From contig NC_072464.1 of the NCBI RefSeq assembly GCF_027596085.1, positions 11,710,748 through 11,774,747 on the forward strand: a stretch of DNA of 64,000 bases. Reading direction: 5' to 3'. Both the position numbers and the translations under genes were made by a program. Shown piece after piece: positions 48,991-60,800 of this stretch. Origin of the DNA: Anoplopoma fimbria (lineage: Eukaryota; Chordata; Actinopteri; Perciformes; Anoplopomatidae). A model generated the notes under the pieces. The model worked only from the letters and a program-made list of their open reading frames with translations. It was not told where the DNA came from and ran no database searches. Every line of letters begins with the position of its first letter. The first letter of the stretch is position 1.

Positions 48991-50150
48991 ATGTTAAAAC
49001 ATGGGATTGCAGAACTAGGATGCTTTAGCTGGGTCTCTCCATGTATGTTGACAGATAAGGCTGATGGGCCTGATAGCTTTTTCACAGACTTCAGAGAGGT
49101 TAATACTGTCACCAAACCTGCCTGTTATCCAAGGCCTCGTATGGAGGACTGCATTGCCCTGTTGGGGAGTGCTAAATTTGTTACCAAACCTGACCTTTTC
49201 AAAGGTTATTGGCAGGTGCCACTAACGGCCAGGGCTAAAGAGATTTCATCTTTCATCACATCATGGGGGCTGTTTTCCTATTCTGTCATGCCTTTTGGGC
49301 TGAGAAATGCTCCTGCAATATTTCAGTGTCTCATGAACAAGGTATTTGCTGGCCTGAATGGTTGTGCAGCTGATTTAGATGATGTTGTAGTGTATAGTGA
49401 CACATGGAAAGCTCTTGTTCAACATCTGAAGGCAGTGTTTGACTGGTTTGCTGAAGCAAATTTAACTTGGCTAAGTGTGAATTCGCTAAAGTGACAGTGA
49501 CCTGCCTTGGCAGGGTTGTAGGCCAGGGTGATGTTTGTCCTGTGCAGGCTAAGATGGAGGCCATTGATAAATATCCTTTATTCCAAAAAGAGTTGATGTG
49601 GTTCCTAGAGTCAGTGGGGTATTACCGTAGTTTTTGCAACTTTTCCACTGTTGTGGTTCCGCTGACAAACCTTTTCAGTAAAAATGCACCATTTTTCTGG
49701 TTTCCCCACATTCAGACTGCTTTCACTTGTTTAAAAAAAGCTGATCTGTTCTGCTCCTGTCCTTGCAGCTTGTGTTTATGAGAGACATTTTAAGATAGAG
49801 TAGGATGCAATTGAAATTGATGCTGGGGCTGTCCTCCCATAAGAGGAATGGGGAATTAAACATCCTATCTGCTTCTTCTCACATAAGTTTTATCGTCACC
49901 GGCTAAATTACTTAGTTGCTGAGAAGGAGGCACTGGCGTTTGATTTAAGCACCGCAGTTCTTTGAAGTGAATGTTGGACCATCATTGCTTGTTACTATTT
50001 ATACAGATCATAACTCCTTGAAGTTCTAGACCAGTATGCAGAATGGTAACAAGAGACAAATGTGTTGGCTGCTGTTTCTTCAGCCCTACAGTTGCCGTGC
50101 GTCATATTAAAGGTCGGGGGATTGTAATGGCGTACGATTTCATGTTCACC
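48991..50150 (+). pseudogene. pol remnant (reverse transcriptase and RNase H) of the Ty3/gypsy copy
   Basis: The first frame shows TDFREVNTVTKP, KGYWQVPL, PFGLRNAPA and a catalytic-region block reading DLDDVVVYSD, where an aromatic residue normally precedes the LDD. A frameshift near 49462 moves the downstream part (KCEFAKVTV, GYYRSFC) to another frame. RNase H traces after 49781 carry several stops. The damage rules out an active product. Confidence 0.85.
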
Positions 50151-50202
50151 ATTTTGATGTCATGAAGACCCGGTAGGTGGGGGTCTTCGTTTTATGGGGG
50201 GG

Positions 50203-50580
50203 TGTGGTGGCCCTTGGCTGTATATGATTACCTGTTCCGGCCTGCCTGTTTTCCCACTTTCACTCCTACTGAGTGAGAGATTGGCTTCACCTGCTGGGAG
50301 CCTTTATAAGCTAGTTGTTAGCAAAATGACACTCTCTCTCCCTCCTGGAGGGCTGGTAACTTTCATACATTTCATTCAATATTTTTGATTATGTTTAATT
50401 TTCTTTTATGATACAGGTAAATTAGCTATACAGTTTCACAGCACACAACACCCACACATCACTATGACTTTACACACTAATTTGCTTCAGTTGAGTTATC
50501 TTTAATAAATGTACTTGTTTACTTTAACTGTTCCTGTGTGGACCCTCCTTCTTATGTTCCTAAACGAGCTGTGCATAACA
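50203..50580 (+). repeat. Probable 3' LTR of the Ty3/gypsy remnant
   Basis: The 378-base segment starts TGTGG right after a G-rich polypurine-like tract and ends in CATAACA, giving the usual TG...CA ends. It contains a TATAAG box (50305-50310) and AATAAA (50504-50509). No second copy is recognised upstream, so the LTR identity rests on these signals. Confidence 0.55.
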
Positions 50581-52891
50581 CGTGTTATTATTTTGCTTAA
50601 AGGGACAGGAAAGTGTTATTTATAGTCGTCCTGCCTCCTAAATTTGTCACATTTAAGTTGAACCTGTGTGTGTCTACAAGAACAATCGCAACTAAATTGC
50701 ATTGATGTATTTAAAATAACATAGTATTGAGGATGGGGAAAAAGGGAAAACCTTTGCATTTGGTTATTAACACTGAATCAGAGCGATATCTCTCATTGAC
50801 AAAGAATTTACATATTTCAACTATATTATTGCATGAATAAATTCCTGTCGAGACCCTTCCCATGTGAAAACTACTTAACCCTGGTGAAGGATGAGGAAAA
50901 GATTACCAATGCTTTCAACAAAGGAAATCCTATTCATATCGTATTTGCAGTCCATAAAATCATTGCTAAAAGCCCACTATTATTATGTATGCATTGTGAA
51001 ATGTGAGCACACATATTTTTGTGCTTCATTAGCAGTGATAATAAGCAAACTCATTTGACTGACACATTTTATTACAGACATGAGAGTGGCATTAAGTAAT
51101 TGCGATTTATGATGACAGCTTGTATAGGCGTTAATAATCACTGAGTGCATGCATAAACCACTCTCATTAAAACTCAGCTTCAGATTTTTTCACAGTTTTG
51201 GTGCATGGTAAACATGAGTGACATGACATTAGTTTTAGTGACTCTTGTTTTGTTAATATTTTAATGTGAGCAGGATCCACTTCTCTGTATGCAACATCTG
51301 GTGCCGTGAGTCGATGCAAAGTGAAGTTATGCATCCTGCTGTTGGCTCCGGACAAATGAAGGACAGGGAATGGGTTAGTACAGTGAGGTTAGGCTGGGAC
51401 AAGTCTCTTTGTTTCACCCATACGGCCCTCTTCATTCTGAATGGCTTGCCAAAGGCCAGCTTTGATACAATTTCCTCTGAGCTACTAAAGTATGGCTTGC
51501 TCCGGATCACAGACAGCTTCAGGTGGACATCAGACTTTGTACCATACCAGCAATAAACAAACAAAAAATGTATCTGCGTAAGGCTTTGCTCAGTGCAGAT
51601 CCAATCAGTGAGCAAAAAACAAGCTGTCCCAAAGCTGTGCTCGGACATTTATTGAAGAACACTTTTGTTTTCACAACTGTTTCCACAAACCCTTTGCAAC
51701 TCTCATGGGTCAACCTCAGATCGTTCTCTTTTTCGGTTTGAAAAATGGGACCTGGGCTGATAGAAAAGCTGATACAATCTTACAGCTATGGTAAACTTCT
51801 CATAGAAAACATGTTTTAAAATGTATAGAAGTATCCAAAGTTCTGTGATGTTATAAAAAAAAAACTGGCCCTGCATTTCATGGTGGGTCTCTACATATCG
51901 GTGTGATGTAGAGACAGACAGATAGAGAGAAGCATTCATTTTACCAACAAGCTGTTTAATGATTCACCTCTGCCTAAATCTGCAGCTATAACAGTATGTT
52001 ATGTGCTTTTGTGTTATACTTGTACAGGCTACTTAAATGCTAGAAAATACAGAACTGTATCAGTTCCAAATGTACAGTTTATTTAGGGACACTTGCTGAG
52101 TACCATAGAAATGCTAACAATGGGAACTGTGTTCAGCCAATAATGTCTGGCCGCTGACTTAAGGGCATTGCAAATTCTCATCTCCAGCTACTCAAAGGCA
52201 CAGCTACATTTTTTTTTTTTCATTTTCCTAAAGCCTTTAACCGGCAACATGTGTACATTGTCCTCAATAGCAGACCAAAGCTAGTGTTCACAAGTGTGAC
52301 TTTAACTTACTTCTGTACTGAGACATATACTCGGCATACAAACCAATGACAGATAAATGGATTAAACCAAAGGACTAGCTTCTTTCAGTTCCATTATATA
52401 CAATTGATTATTTGGGGGTTAAACTAATATGAATGTAGTGAGCAGCTAATTAAATCCCTAATCCAGTCCACCAAGAAATGTTGCACCTAAACAATGGAAG
52501 ATCAACTCCTGGAAAAGTGAAGAAGCAGCTGTAAGACCATTGACTGTAGGAAGAATATGATTATGTGGACTTTGAGATAATGTGTGAAGGGATTAAAGAA
52601 ATGAGCAGAAAATGAAAATGTGCAAGCAACAAAAATTCCATCCTCACTGTAAACCATTTGACCATAGTAACAATGAATAAATTCAGCAGTGCCATCCCTA
52701 ACGCTCAGATTAGCGGATGTCACTACCGCAAATAAGATTCAAGAGGTACCAGACAACCAACGCTGTTAGAACTCCACAATGCCACCAGAGTAGAGATGCA
52801 TAGCCAATAGCATGATGTTAAATCTTGCCCTACTGAATACAGTATTGAATGTTTAAAATCAGTAAAGAACAGTCAAATTAACGTTATTGGA

Positions 52892-52911
52892 AAAGAAAGA
52901 AAGAAAGAAAG
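52892..52911. repeat. (GAAA)n microsatellite
   Basis: Five tandem GAAA-type units within gpc6 intron 1. Confidence 0.85.
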
Positions 52912-55813
52912 GAATGTAAAGCGTGACCCTAAGGGCTCCTTAGGTATGAACATATGGCTGAATTCTTGGTTGCTCTTTCAACAAGCTACCGTAGAAGCAA
53001 GACGTAGGTTTTTCATGTTTGTAAGCCAACGGTAAGAAGAAGACTTTACGCAAGCTAATGTGGGTTCTGGATGTAGTGGTGACCATGGTCTTGTCAAGCA
53101 GGTCACTGTCTTTAGGGACTTAAGACGGAACGCTGAGGTTAGTAGCGTTACTTCATGCAAATACTTGATTGGCTGTATGGAAATTCTCCAACCACATAGA
53201 TGGAGAACTGAAGGTATTCTGATACAGTGATGTAAAAATAGGGGGGAATAATTCAATTCAATTTGATTTCAGTTGGACTATTAGATTATTGTTTGTGGTA
53301 CTTTAAGCTGCCCCTAGCTGGTTGCCAAGATTTTTCAGTTGGTTGTTATGGTTTAACGTTAAGTCATTTCTTAATGCATTCTGAGTTCTGAGTTTGCTGG
53401 GGTGTTCCAGTTGGTTGCCTTCATGAGTGTTCATGCATCTCAAATGTCAAGCCTCCTGAATTAACTTTTGGGATTGACCAAAAATAATGTTCTGTACCGT
53501 GTTCATCACATGTCACCAGTGCAAATATCTGGCCAACTTGTGTTTGACTATTTTTTGGACGACAAGGAAGGTCTATCAGGCTTGTGCTGCAGGGCATATT
53601 TGTTAGTGGGATCAATTCGTTGCCAGTTTACTCTTTTCATGTTGACACTATAAGAAATAATAAAATACATTTATTTGCTGTAAAGTCTTTATCGGACACT
53701 ACATCAAACTTTAAGATTCAGCATTTTTTCTTTGAGCTGTCGGGCCCACACCCCATCCTGTCAGTTGCTAATGTGTGGTCTGCTCCACTAGATAGATTAT
53801 CTGGGAAGCCACAGTGCTGTTTTAACCTTGGCAAGAAAGGTTGTGGCACTTTGCTGAGTGGTCAAGTCCCTTGAAAGCTCCGGCTCCCCCATATTTTCAT
53901 GTACAGTCTTATTTTTAAGTGATGTCTTTGCTCTGTTGAGACTGCTGGAGCACACAGTAGGTTTGTTGCGTCAAGATGGATTTTATTTTTCCTCCTCTTG
54001 ACATATCTGATGAAAAGGCTGCCCTCGAAATGTGTAGCCCGAGGGACTTGCCAGTAGACTGTGTGGTATTAACGAAGGTCTTAAAACCATCCGTAACTTA
54101 ATACTTTACTAAATCACTATTTATTGTTAAATACATATGTATTGATTGTGAGCTTCGTGGAGTTCTGAGCCTTATTCAACCAAACATCTGCAATGGGAGG
54201 TCTACTACTTTGCACTGGAATCTCCCTTTTTTCTAAGATCAAAGCATTTTTGTTTAGATGCATACCTAAGATTATACTGTGTATAAATGTCTTCCTATTT
54301 TGACAGTATCTAATTTCCCCACATCATCTTTATCAGAACCGTTCATGGGGAATTTGAATATGTAACATTCCCTACTGACTTACTTGACAACACCCACTCC
54401 CTGCTCTGACATGAAATAGAACATTGATGGAACATTTCTATAAACAAACTCGCATGAATATGATGAGACACTTTTAATCACACATTTGAATTCCATGCAA
54501 ATAAAAAGTCATTTTTTTTATGGAAAACAAACACTAATGGTGAAAATATTAGATTTAAATGTCAACTTGTGTACCATATAGTGAGTAGCCGATAAAAGAC
54601 GAGTTATTTGTCTTTACAGCGCTCTTTTTGGTCTCTATGCATTATTTTTCATTCCAAAATACTCTTACAATACTTACTTAAAATATACAATTCAACCAGT
54701 GTTCTTCTACGAGTTTTCAAATATAAAGCTTAATCTAAGACCTTTTTAGATTGCCTGTTCTGCTCCATGGTGTAATGGATGGTTCTGTTTTTTTCTTTTA
54801 GTTTTTTCTTTTCTTTTTTCTTTTTGAATAGAAATTATAAGTACAATGTTTTCCATGTTATATTGAGCTTTCGCATGTGTTTCTTGATCTGCAGGACCCC
54901 GGCAGCACAAAGTCATCAAAAGCGCAAAAGACTGCAGTTGTAAATGCTGAATATCTGCATTCACAAGGTTGCAGCATTCATAGACAACCATGTTAGTCTG
55001 TACTGTGTTACTGTGTAGGAAATGGAATTAAATTGAATCATTTTGCTCATCTATCAAAAAGCTGGTGTTAGCCCTATATGTTTGAACATGCTGATCTCTT
55101 CCTCTGAAATTTTTATGTAGAAAAGTTGCTTGTTGACGTGATTATGGCAGTGCTGGGTGCAGTAGCATGCTTATAGACATTTATTTTAAAAATTCTGAAT
55201 GTTGCAGTCTAAATCTTTAAGATGTTACTTCGTGTCACCATTTGAAGACACCAATGTTCAAAACGATCTCATGCTCATATCATACTGTTGCTCACTCAGT
55301 ATGGTGTTCACTAAGTAAAATCCATTTTCTTGTTCTGCTGCTGTGCAATCTATCGCTGCATGCAGTGAGGATTTTACAGCTGCCATCTGCTCACAGCCGT
55401 TTCCCTGATTTGTAGCTCATGCTGATTGTAGACGATGTAGAATGCATCTGCATTTTTTGGGGGGAAATCTGATTTCATTGTACTTTGTGTGGGGAAGAGA
55501 AATGTGATTTTTTTATTTATTTTTTTACCATTAGGTTTTAAAATCCAACGTTAAGTGGGATCACAGTCAACCAAACAAACTCATAACAACATCATTACAA
55601 TTATTGTGGCAGCCTTCCACTCAGAAGTGACAATTAGGCCTCATTCATAAATGTGATGTGATTTCGTCGTTCAGTGTCAACACATTTTGATTTTTAAGAT
55701 TAGACGGACACCAAACAGTGCTCTTTGTCTCTACTTGGTGGTTAAAATGCCATTATCTCAGCTTTTATTTTGAAAGTACAAGGAACAGAAGGAGCTTTGT
55801 CAAATGTGGAGTT

Positions 55814-56091
55814 TGTTCCAATACCTATACTACCATACTATTAGGTGTGCCGGGAAAGTATTTAGTATGTCCCAATACATAGTATGTCAAATGCAGTATG
55901 CTAAAAATACCAGGATGTTCTGCTGAATCTGGTCTCATTTAGCAGAATGCTTTTGTGCCTAATATGACTCAAATTTCTTTGTGCAGCAGATGTATGAGCA
56001 GTGTGTCCCAATTGAATGCATACTTCATGGAACAGTATGTAAGGGCAGTATGTACTAAAAGTAAAAAGAAAAAGTATGAGATTAGGAACAC
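55814..56091. mobile_element. MITE-like element with imperfect terminal inverted repeats
   Basis: The ends are related in inverted orientation: TGTTCCAATACCTATACT on the left and, read from the right end inward, TGTTCCTAATCTCATACT. The interior has several AGTATGT/GTATGC copies and no open frame. This layout resembles short non-autonomous DNA transposons of fish (hAT-like), but the family is a guess. Confidence 0.5.
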
Positions 56092-57716
56092 AGCTCTAGT
56101 TACACAATTCCCTAAAGTTGAATGAAGATTGATTAGCACTAAGGTTTGTTTTGTGCAGTCTCAAAGCTTTTGTCATCAATATACTTTGACAGGTTTTAGA
56201 CTGTGAAATATGAGAAATAAATGCTGTTTCAGACTGAGTCTGTTTGATCTGTGGCTCTTTTAAAATGGCTGCTAGGGAAAATGAGATGAGGTTAGATCAT
56301 TAACTTTTGATTCACTTCAGTATTTTCCCAATGTCATCAATTATGTAATGCTAGAGAATATTTTAAAGAAATGTATTGTTGTACTGTTCTCCCCACTGAA
56401 TTTAACTTTGATAAGCCCTTGCCAGTGATACCTTCTTATTGTCAAACCAAATCAGAAATGCTATGTACTACTACAGAGAATCATGTTAAATCCTACAAGG
56501 CACAAGTTATTTTTTTACCCTGTCCATTTCTGAAAATGGCATCTAATTTTTTGTACAAAATTACTGTACAAAATTACATTGAAAATGCACATTTCATGTG
56601 GCGGTAAATGATCACCGTCAAGGGTTTCATGATGGTGACATTTTAAATGTCAGTCGGTTTGTGAGCTACAGTTCTGAGAAGTAAACCAAGGGCTATGTGG
56701 ATAAGAAGTGACTATAATTCATTGGCATGTGTTTTATGCACATCTTCTCTCACCCCATCATTTGTTTTGTCTAGTTATCTGACAGACTGAACTTCCTAAT
56801 CATCTACACAGTAACCTTTGACATCACAGAATGGTTATAATAAATCACACATTTGTTGCTGTATTTCATTACCGGCTCTTTTGCGGTGTTTCAAGAGCCA
56901 CAAAATGTCGCCGACACCATGTTTGATTTTGCATTTGAGAAGTCTGGTTGTCTATTTTAACAAAACCAATACCAAAAACACAAAGTATGAATAGTGTCTT
57001 ATGCATGAAAAGTGGCTAAAGCCAGCAAAAAGTAGCTAGATTACATCATACTAATTTGTATATCTGTGATGGCATTACATAACTATTATTAAAAATATGT
57101 ATATGTTATAATAAACTTAAGTAACTCTAACTAGCTTTATCATTAGCTATAATTATTTTACATGTTGCCATCTCATCAATATGCATCTAATTCTAGCTGA
57201 CCTCTAATTTCAAAACATAGGTTTTTGTATAGACTGTTGAACTGACGCCTCAAGAATAGAGAAGATCTAGAGACTAGAATGACTGAGTAACTAGGTGTGG
57301 ATGAGGCATTGCAAAGCATCAATTTGCATGCACATGCTGCTAATTAAGACGTGGTGGTAGGATTTTGGAAACCACAATCCTGCAAACCTTTCCCTTAACA
57401 TAGAAAGCCTTAATGGGAGCACATAAAAGTTAAATACTGTTTTCAGCTCAAATGATTATGTGTCCAAAATGAGAGCTGTTGCTGTAAAAGTTTTATTGAG
57501 TAATTTTAAGCACTGAAATTGCTGAAGTGAGGCTCAGGATTTAAGTGTAATTGAATTTCCTGTATATTTTTAAATAACTACTTTTTAGATTAAAAAATCG
57601 CAAATTTTATATTGATGCCAAAACACAAATTTTAGAGAAGAATAAAAGAGACCGTGTAAAGTCATTCTCACTAATAGTATGGATACAAATTAACTGTTTT
57701 TTTGTCAATTTTGCAG

Positions 57717-57875
57717 GTGAACATCTTCGGGTATGTCCTCAGGGAAGCACATGTTGCACCCAGGAAATGGAGGACAAATTTGGCCAACAAAGCAAACTGG
57801 ACTTTGAGAATCTAGTTGATGAAATAAGTCACGAATTGAGAAGCACCTTTGTTTCAAGACATAAAAGATTTGATG
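57717..57875 (+). CDS. gpc6: Glypican-6, coding exon 2 (partial gene)
   Basis: Continues codon 51 of exon 1 in frame and encodes residues 51-103; it ends in phase 1 (TTTGATG|GTAAGT). Seen: [13 protein letters not shown] with the closely spaced conserved cysteines (57, 63, 64), then [20 protein letters not shown] and [10 protein letters not shown]. The EDK, QQSKL, FENLV and FVSRHK blocks match GPC6 far better than GPC4 or GPC5. This part belongs to the extracellular all-helical glypican core. The remaining exons, including the glycosaminoglycan attachment region and GPI signal, lie beyond the window. Confidence 0.93.
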
Positions 57876-60800
57876 GTAAGTCTATTTTTGCTTAATACTT
57901 TATTATTCATTTTCCTTATAAATCTCGTTTTTCAACTATTCAAATTGCCAGTCATGGCAGAACAAAATGCTGCAAAAAGGAAAATTATAGGATTTAGTCT
58001 GTATGTGTTAATTTGGAAATTTTCACTGTTTGTAGCTGTATAGCTGTCCTCCCTCAATTGGAGACGAGCTGTGAAAATCTTGTTAATATGCCTTGGAGTG
58101 GAGTACTCTCTTGTTGGATTAGACAAACATTGCCTCTTGCACAGCAGAATGACAGCTCGAACAGCAGTACAGAGCCAAACTCTGCATTATTACGGTTGTA
58201 TGGCGTACCTATGCTCTGTGCAATCTTGTCCTAGCTCTATGGTGACTGTCTTGACCACCGCACATGGGAGGTGATGTACTCATTACTGAACCAAGACTCA
58301 CCGTATCTCTCCACCTCTCCCCGTTGGTATCCCTCTATGAAGTTGGCAAGTAGTACAGTTTAATGAGAAACAATAATCCCTCCAGCTCCCAACATTATAC
58401 TGTGTGGGAAGCAGTAGCTTATCGCTGTGGACAATGATGAAGGCTGGTGGATATGAAACTTGTCAAGCAAAGCCACCTGTCAGCATTGTCGGCAACGAAT
58501 GCAGCATAAAAGCCTTTTAATGAGTTATTACTCAGAAACATTTTAAAGATGACTGTGTCAGAATTTCCTTTCTTTCTCCAAGTGAATGACAGGAAAAACT
58601 GCGATTGGAAAATGCCCCAGTGGTTACTTTTTCAAAAAAATGTGAGAATATTGGATTATAATGCTTTCTAAATATATATTTAAAGTGATGAGACACACAA
58701 GACACAATCCAATATTTATTATTAGTGCTAAATCCTTGGCATATGGTGTATATGTAATAAACCCCGAATCAGACTTTGTATAATTCTGCCTCAACGTTTT
58801 CGAGTGCAATGGAGGAACTGCAATCTGCTTTTAATGTTGTTCAGAAGAATCTCTTTGAATTAAGACTTGTACTAAATGTAGAAAAAACTTAAATGCTTTT
58901 CAACGAGGACTGCTGATGGTGTATGTATATCCAATTGTTGAGATTGACACACTCAACTACTGATTTCCTTTTGGTGGAAGGAAGAAAATAATAATAATCA
59001 GTTGCGGTTTCCCCCCCACATCATTTCAGTTTGAATGACAAAGTTGGTTTGTCTTCTTTATACAACAATATAATGGATGTGTATGGTCTGTAATCAGTAG
59101 CTGCAACCTGCGGTCATGTTGACAAATGGAATACGTCATTCCTCGAACCAATTGTCTTTGGTGAAAGTGCTTTTAAACTTTCTGCACCGTCGTCTTGATG
59201 ATGGCTACAGAGACTCTTTAAACTAAATCATTTTATAAGCATGCACTCTCTAAAGTAGTGGATACAAAGTGCTTTACAGGCGAAAGAAAAGTGAAATGTA
59301 GAGCCCACAAAATCCAACAGCTAGAAAAGCCAAAGAAAACAGTAGAGTTTAAAGAGGCTTTTGATCCGTGCTGAGATTTTAGCGGCAGGCTATTCTGTAG
59401 TCAAGGAGCAGCAACAGAAAAAGCAGAGTCAATGGAATAAAAGGGTATTGTACTCCCAATATGTTCCCATCTTTTATCAGATATTTAACTACAATAAAAG
59501 TCACACTAGCTTTTATTCATTGTTATTTTCTTAATCGTTGTGGTCTAGCAGTATTAGCAAACCTCAACATCTTTGATTTCAAGTAATTTCCCTTTTTTGT
59601 CTTAAGGCATGTATTCCAATACAGTATATCTCCTATGATTCCAACTCATATACAATACTGTTTTTTTTTTATTTAAGGCTTCTTTTGGTCCACAATATAC
59701 CACTGTTACATAATTCACACTATGTTTCAGCACTTCATTGTGTCATCTTACACCTTTTTACTATTCATATCTTGTTGGATGATCTGTTAATATGCTGTTT
59801 ATCATAACTGACATAAGAAATTTTATGTCAACATGAATATTACCTCTTCTTAGATCTCTGGATTGAATAGCAACACTCCCAAAGATTCAGTTAATCCAAA
59901 GTAGTTATTATCTTAAGTAAGTAAGAAGTCAAAGCATAGATTTTCATCTCAGGCTATCTAAATATAACCAATGTCAACAACTGAATATGGTTTGAGTGAT
60001 TAATAGGGCAATTCAATACTCACCAGTCAATGTCTTGTATTTCTATGCTCGTTCTTTTCAAACTACCCAACATGTTATATGAAACAAATACTATTCAGTT
60101 ACAGCATGCAACTCTCAGATGACTGCACATTGCCCAGAAACTCAATGTCCCATGGCCTGGATGATATCTGTCCGTTTTTTTTCTCTCCAGGAATATACAT
60201 TTCTGTAGCTCATGTTTGATTCCTGGAAGTGTGCATGAATAAATAAGAGTTATTTTGATCAGCAACTGTCAGGATAGGGAATGTCATGAGGAGGACTCCA
60301 GTGAAGGAGGAAATGGGGTTTGTCCAGCTGCACTTAGATGCATGACTCCAGGCAACCCTGTTCCTCTTGGGGTTTGCTGCCATTCTCAATAATTTCACCA
60401 GCTTCAAAGCAGAAGCCATAAGCAGAGTTCAGCTCTTTAGCCCTCTGCTGTCTGGAGACTTTATGTCTACTGAGGTTCTCGACTGACCACCCGCTGGACA
60501 ATTCTGACATATTAATTGCTGGATTTGAATTCCACCCTTTACTTAACGCGTCATTAATTGAATCTGAGTGTTGGAAGTTGTGTGGTTTTGAGCAGGAGAA
60601 ATCATTTGAGATTTAACCAGCCAATACATATTAGAAAAACATGCATCTTTATTTCTTTTCAAGCAGATTATGTGTATTATGAGATTCTGCATTTCTCTGA
60701 CTTTGTTCTTTAAACAACACTTTCTCTTCATAAAGCTATGTTTCCCAAATAATTGTTGTCGCCTTGATTCTAGTTCCAAACAAATAGTTAAAGATACAAA

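Larger units (their letters stand above)
48361..50580 (+). mobile_element. Degraded Ty3/gypsy LTR retrotransposon
   Basis: From left to right: a gag-like fragment (48361-48801), a reverse-transcriptase fragment (48991-49494 and 49467-49781), RNase H traces (about 49781-50150), then a G-rich polypurine-like tract and a probable 3' LTR (50203-50580). No integrase or 5' LTR is recognised, and the left boundary is uncertain. The copy sits in gpc6 intron 1 in the sense direction and is clearly inactive. It is related to fish Ty3/gypsy elements with a SCAN-like gag. Confidence 0.8.
37183..57716 (+). other. gpc6: gpc6 intron 1
   Basis: A 20.5-kb intron bounded by GTAAGG at 37183 and a pyrimidine-rich acceptor (TTTTTTTGTCAATTTTGCAG) ending at 57716. 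Long early introns are typical of GPC6. I find no other coding exon inside on either strand. Open frames at 45263-45637 (124 codons) and 42131-42469 (112 codons) carry no recognisable domain. The intron holds the repeats listed separately: a LINE tail, a dispersed fish repeat, a foldback element, a Ty3/gypsy remnant and a MITE-like element. The remainder is AT-rich sequence in which I see nothing further. Confidence 0.85.

Noticed and set aside
48991..49494. 167-codon frame as a host gene
   Set aside because: Reverse-transcriptase motifs and adjacent gag and RNase H traces show it is a decayed Ty3/gypsy pol fragment.
37032..57875. Assignment of the glypican to GPC5, suggested by its position next to miR-17~92
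   Set aside because: Exon 2 carries EMEDK, QQSKL, FENLV and FVSRHK blocks typical of GPC6; GPC5 differs throughout this region.
37032..57875. Assignment of the glypican to GPC4
   Set aside because: CPQGSTCC is shared with GPC4, but the remaining exon 2 blocks favour GPC6, as does linkage to miR-17~92; GPC4 is X-linked next to GPC3 and the miR-106a~363 cluster in mammals.
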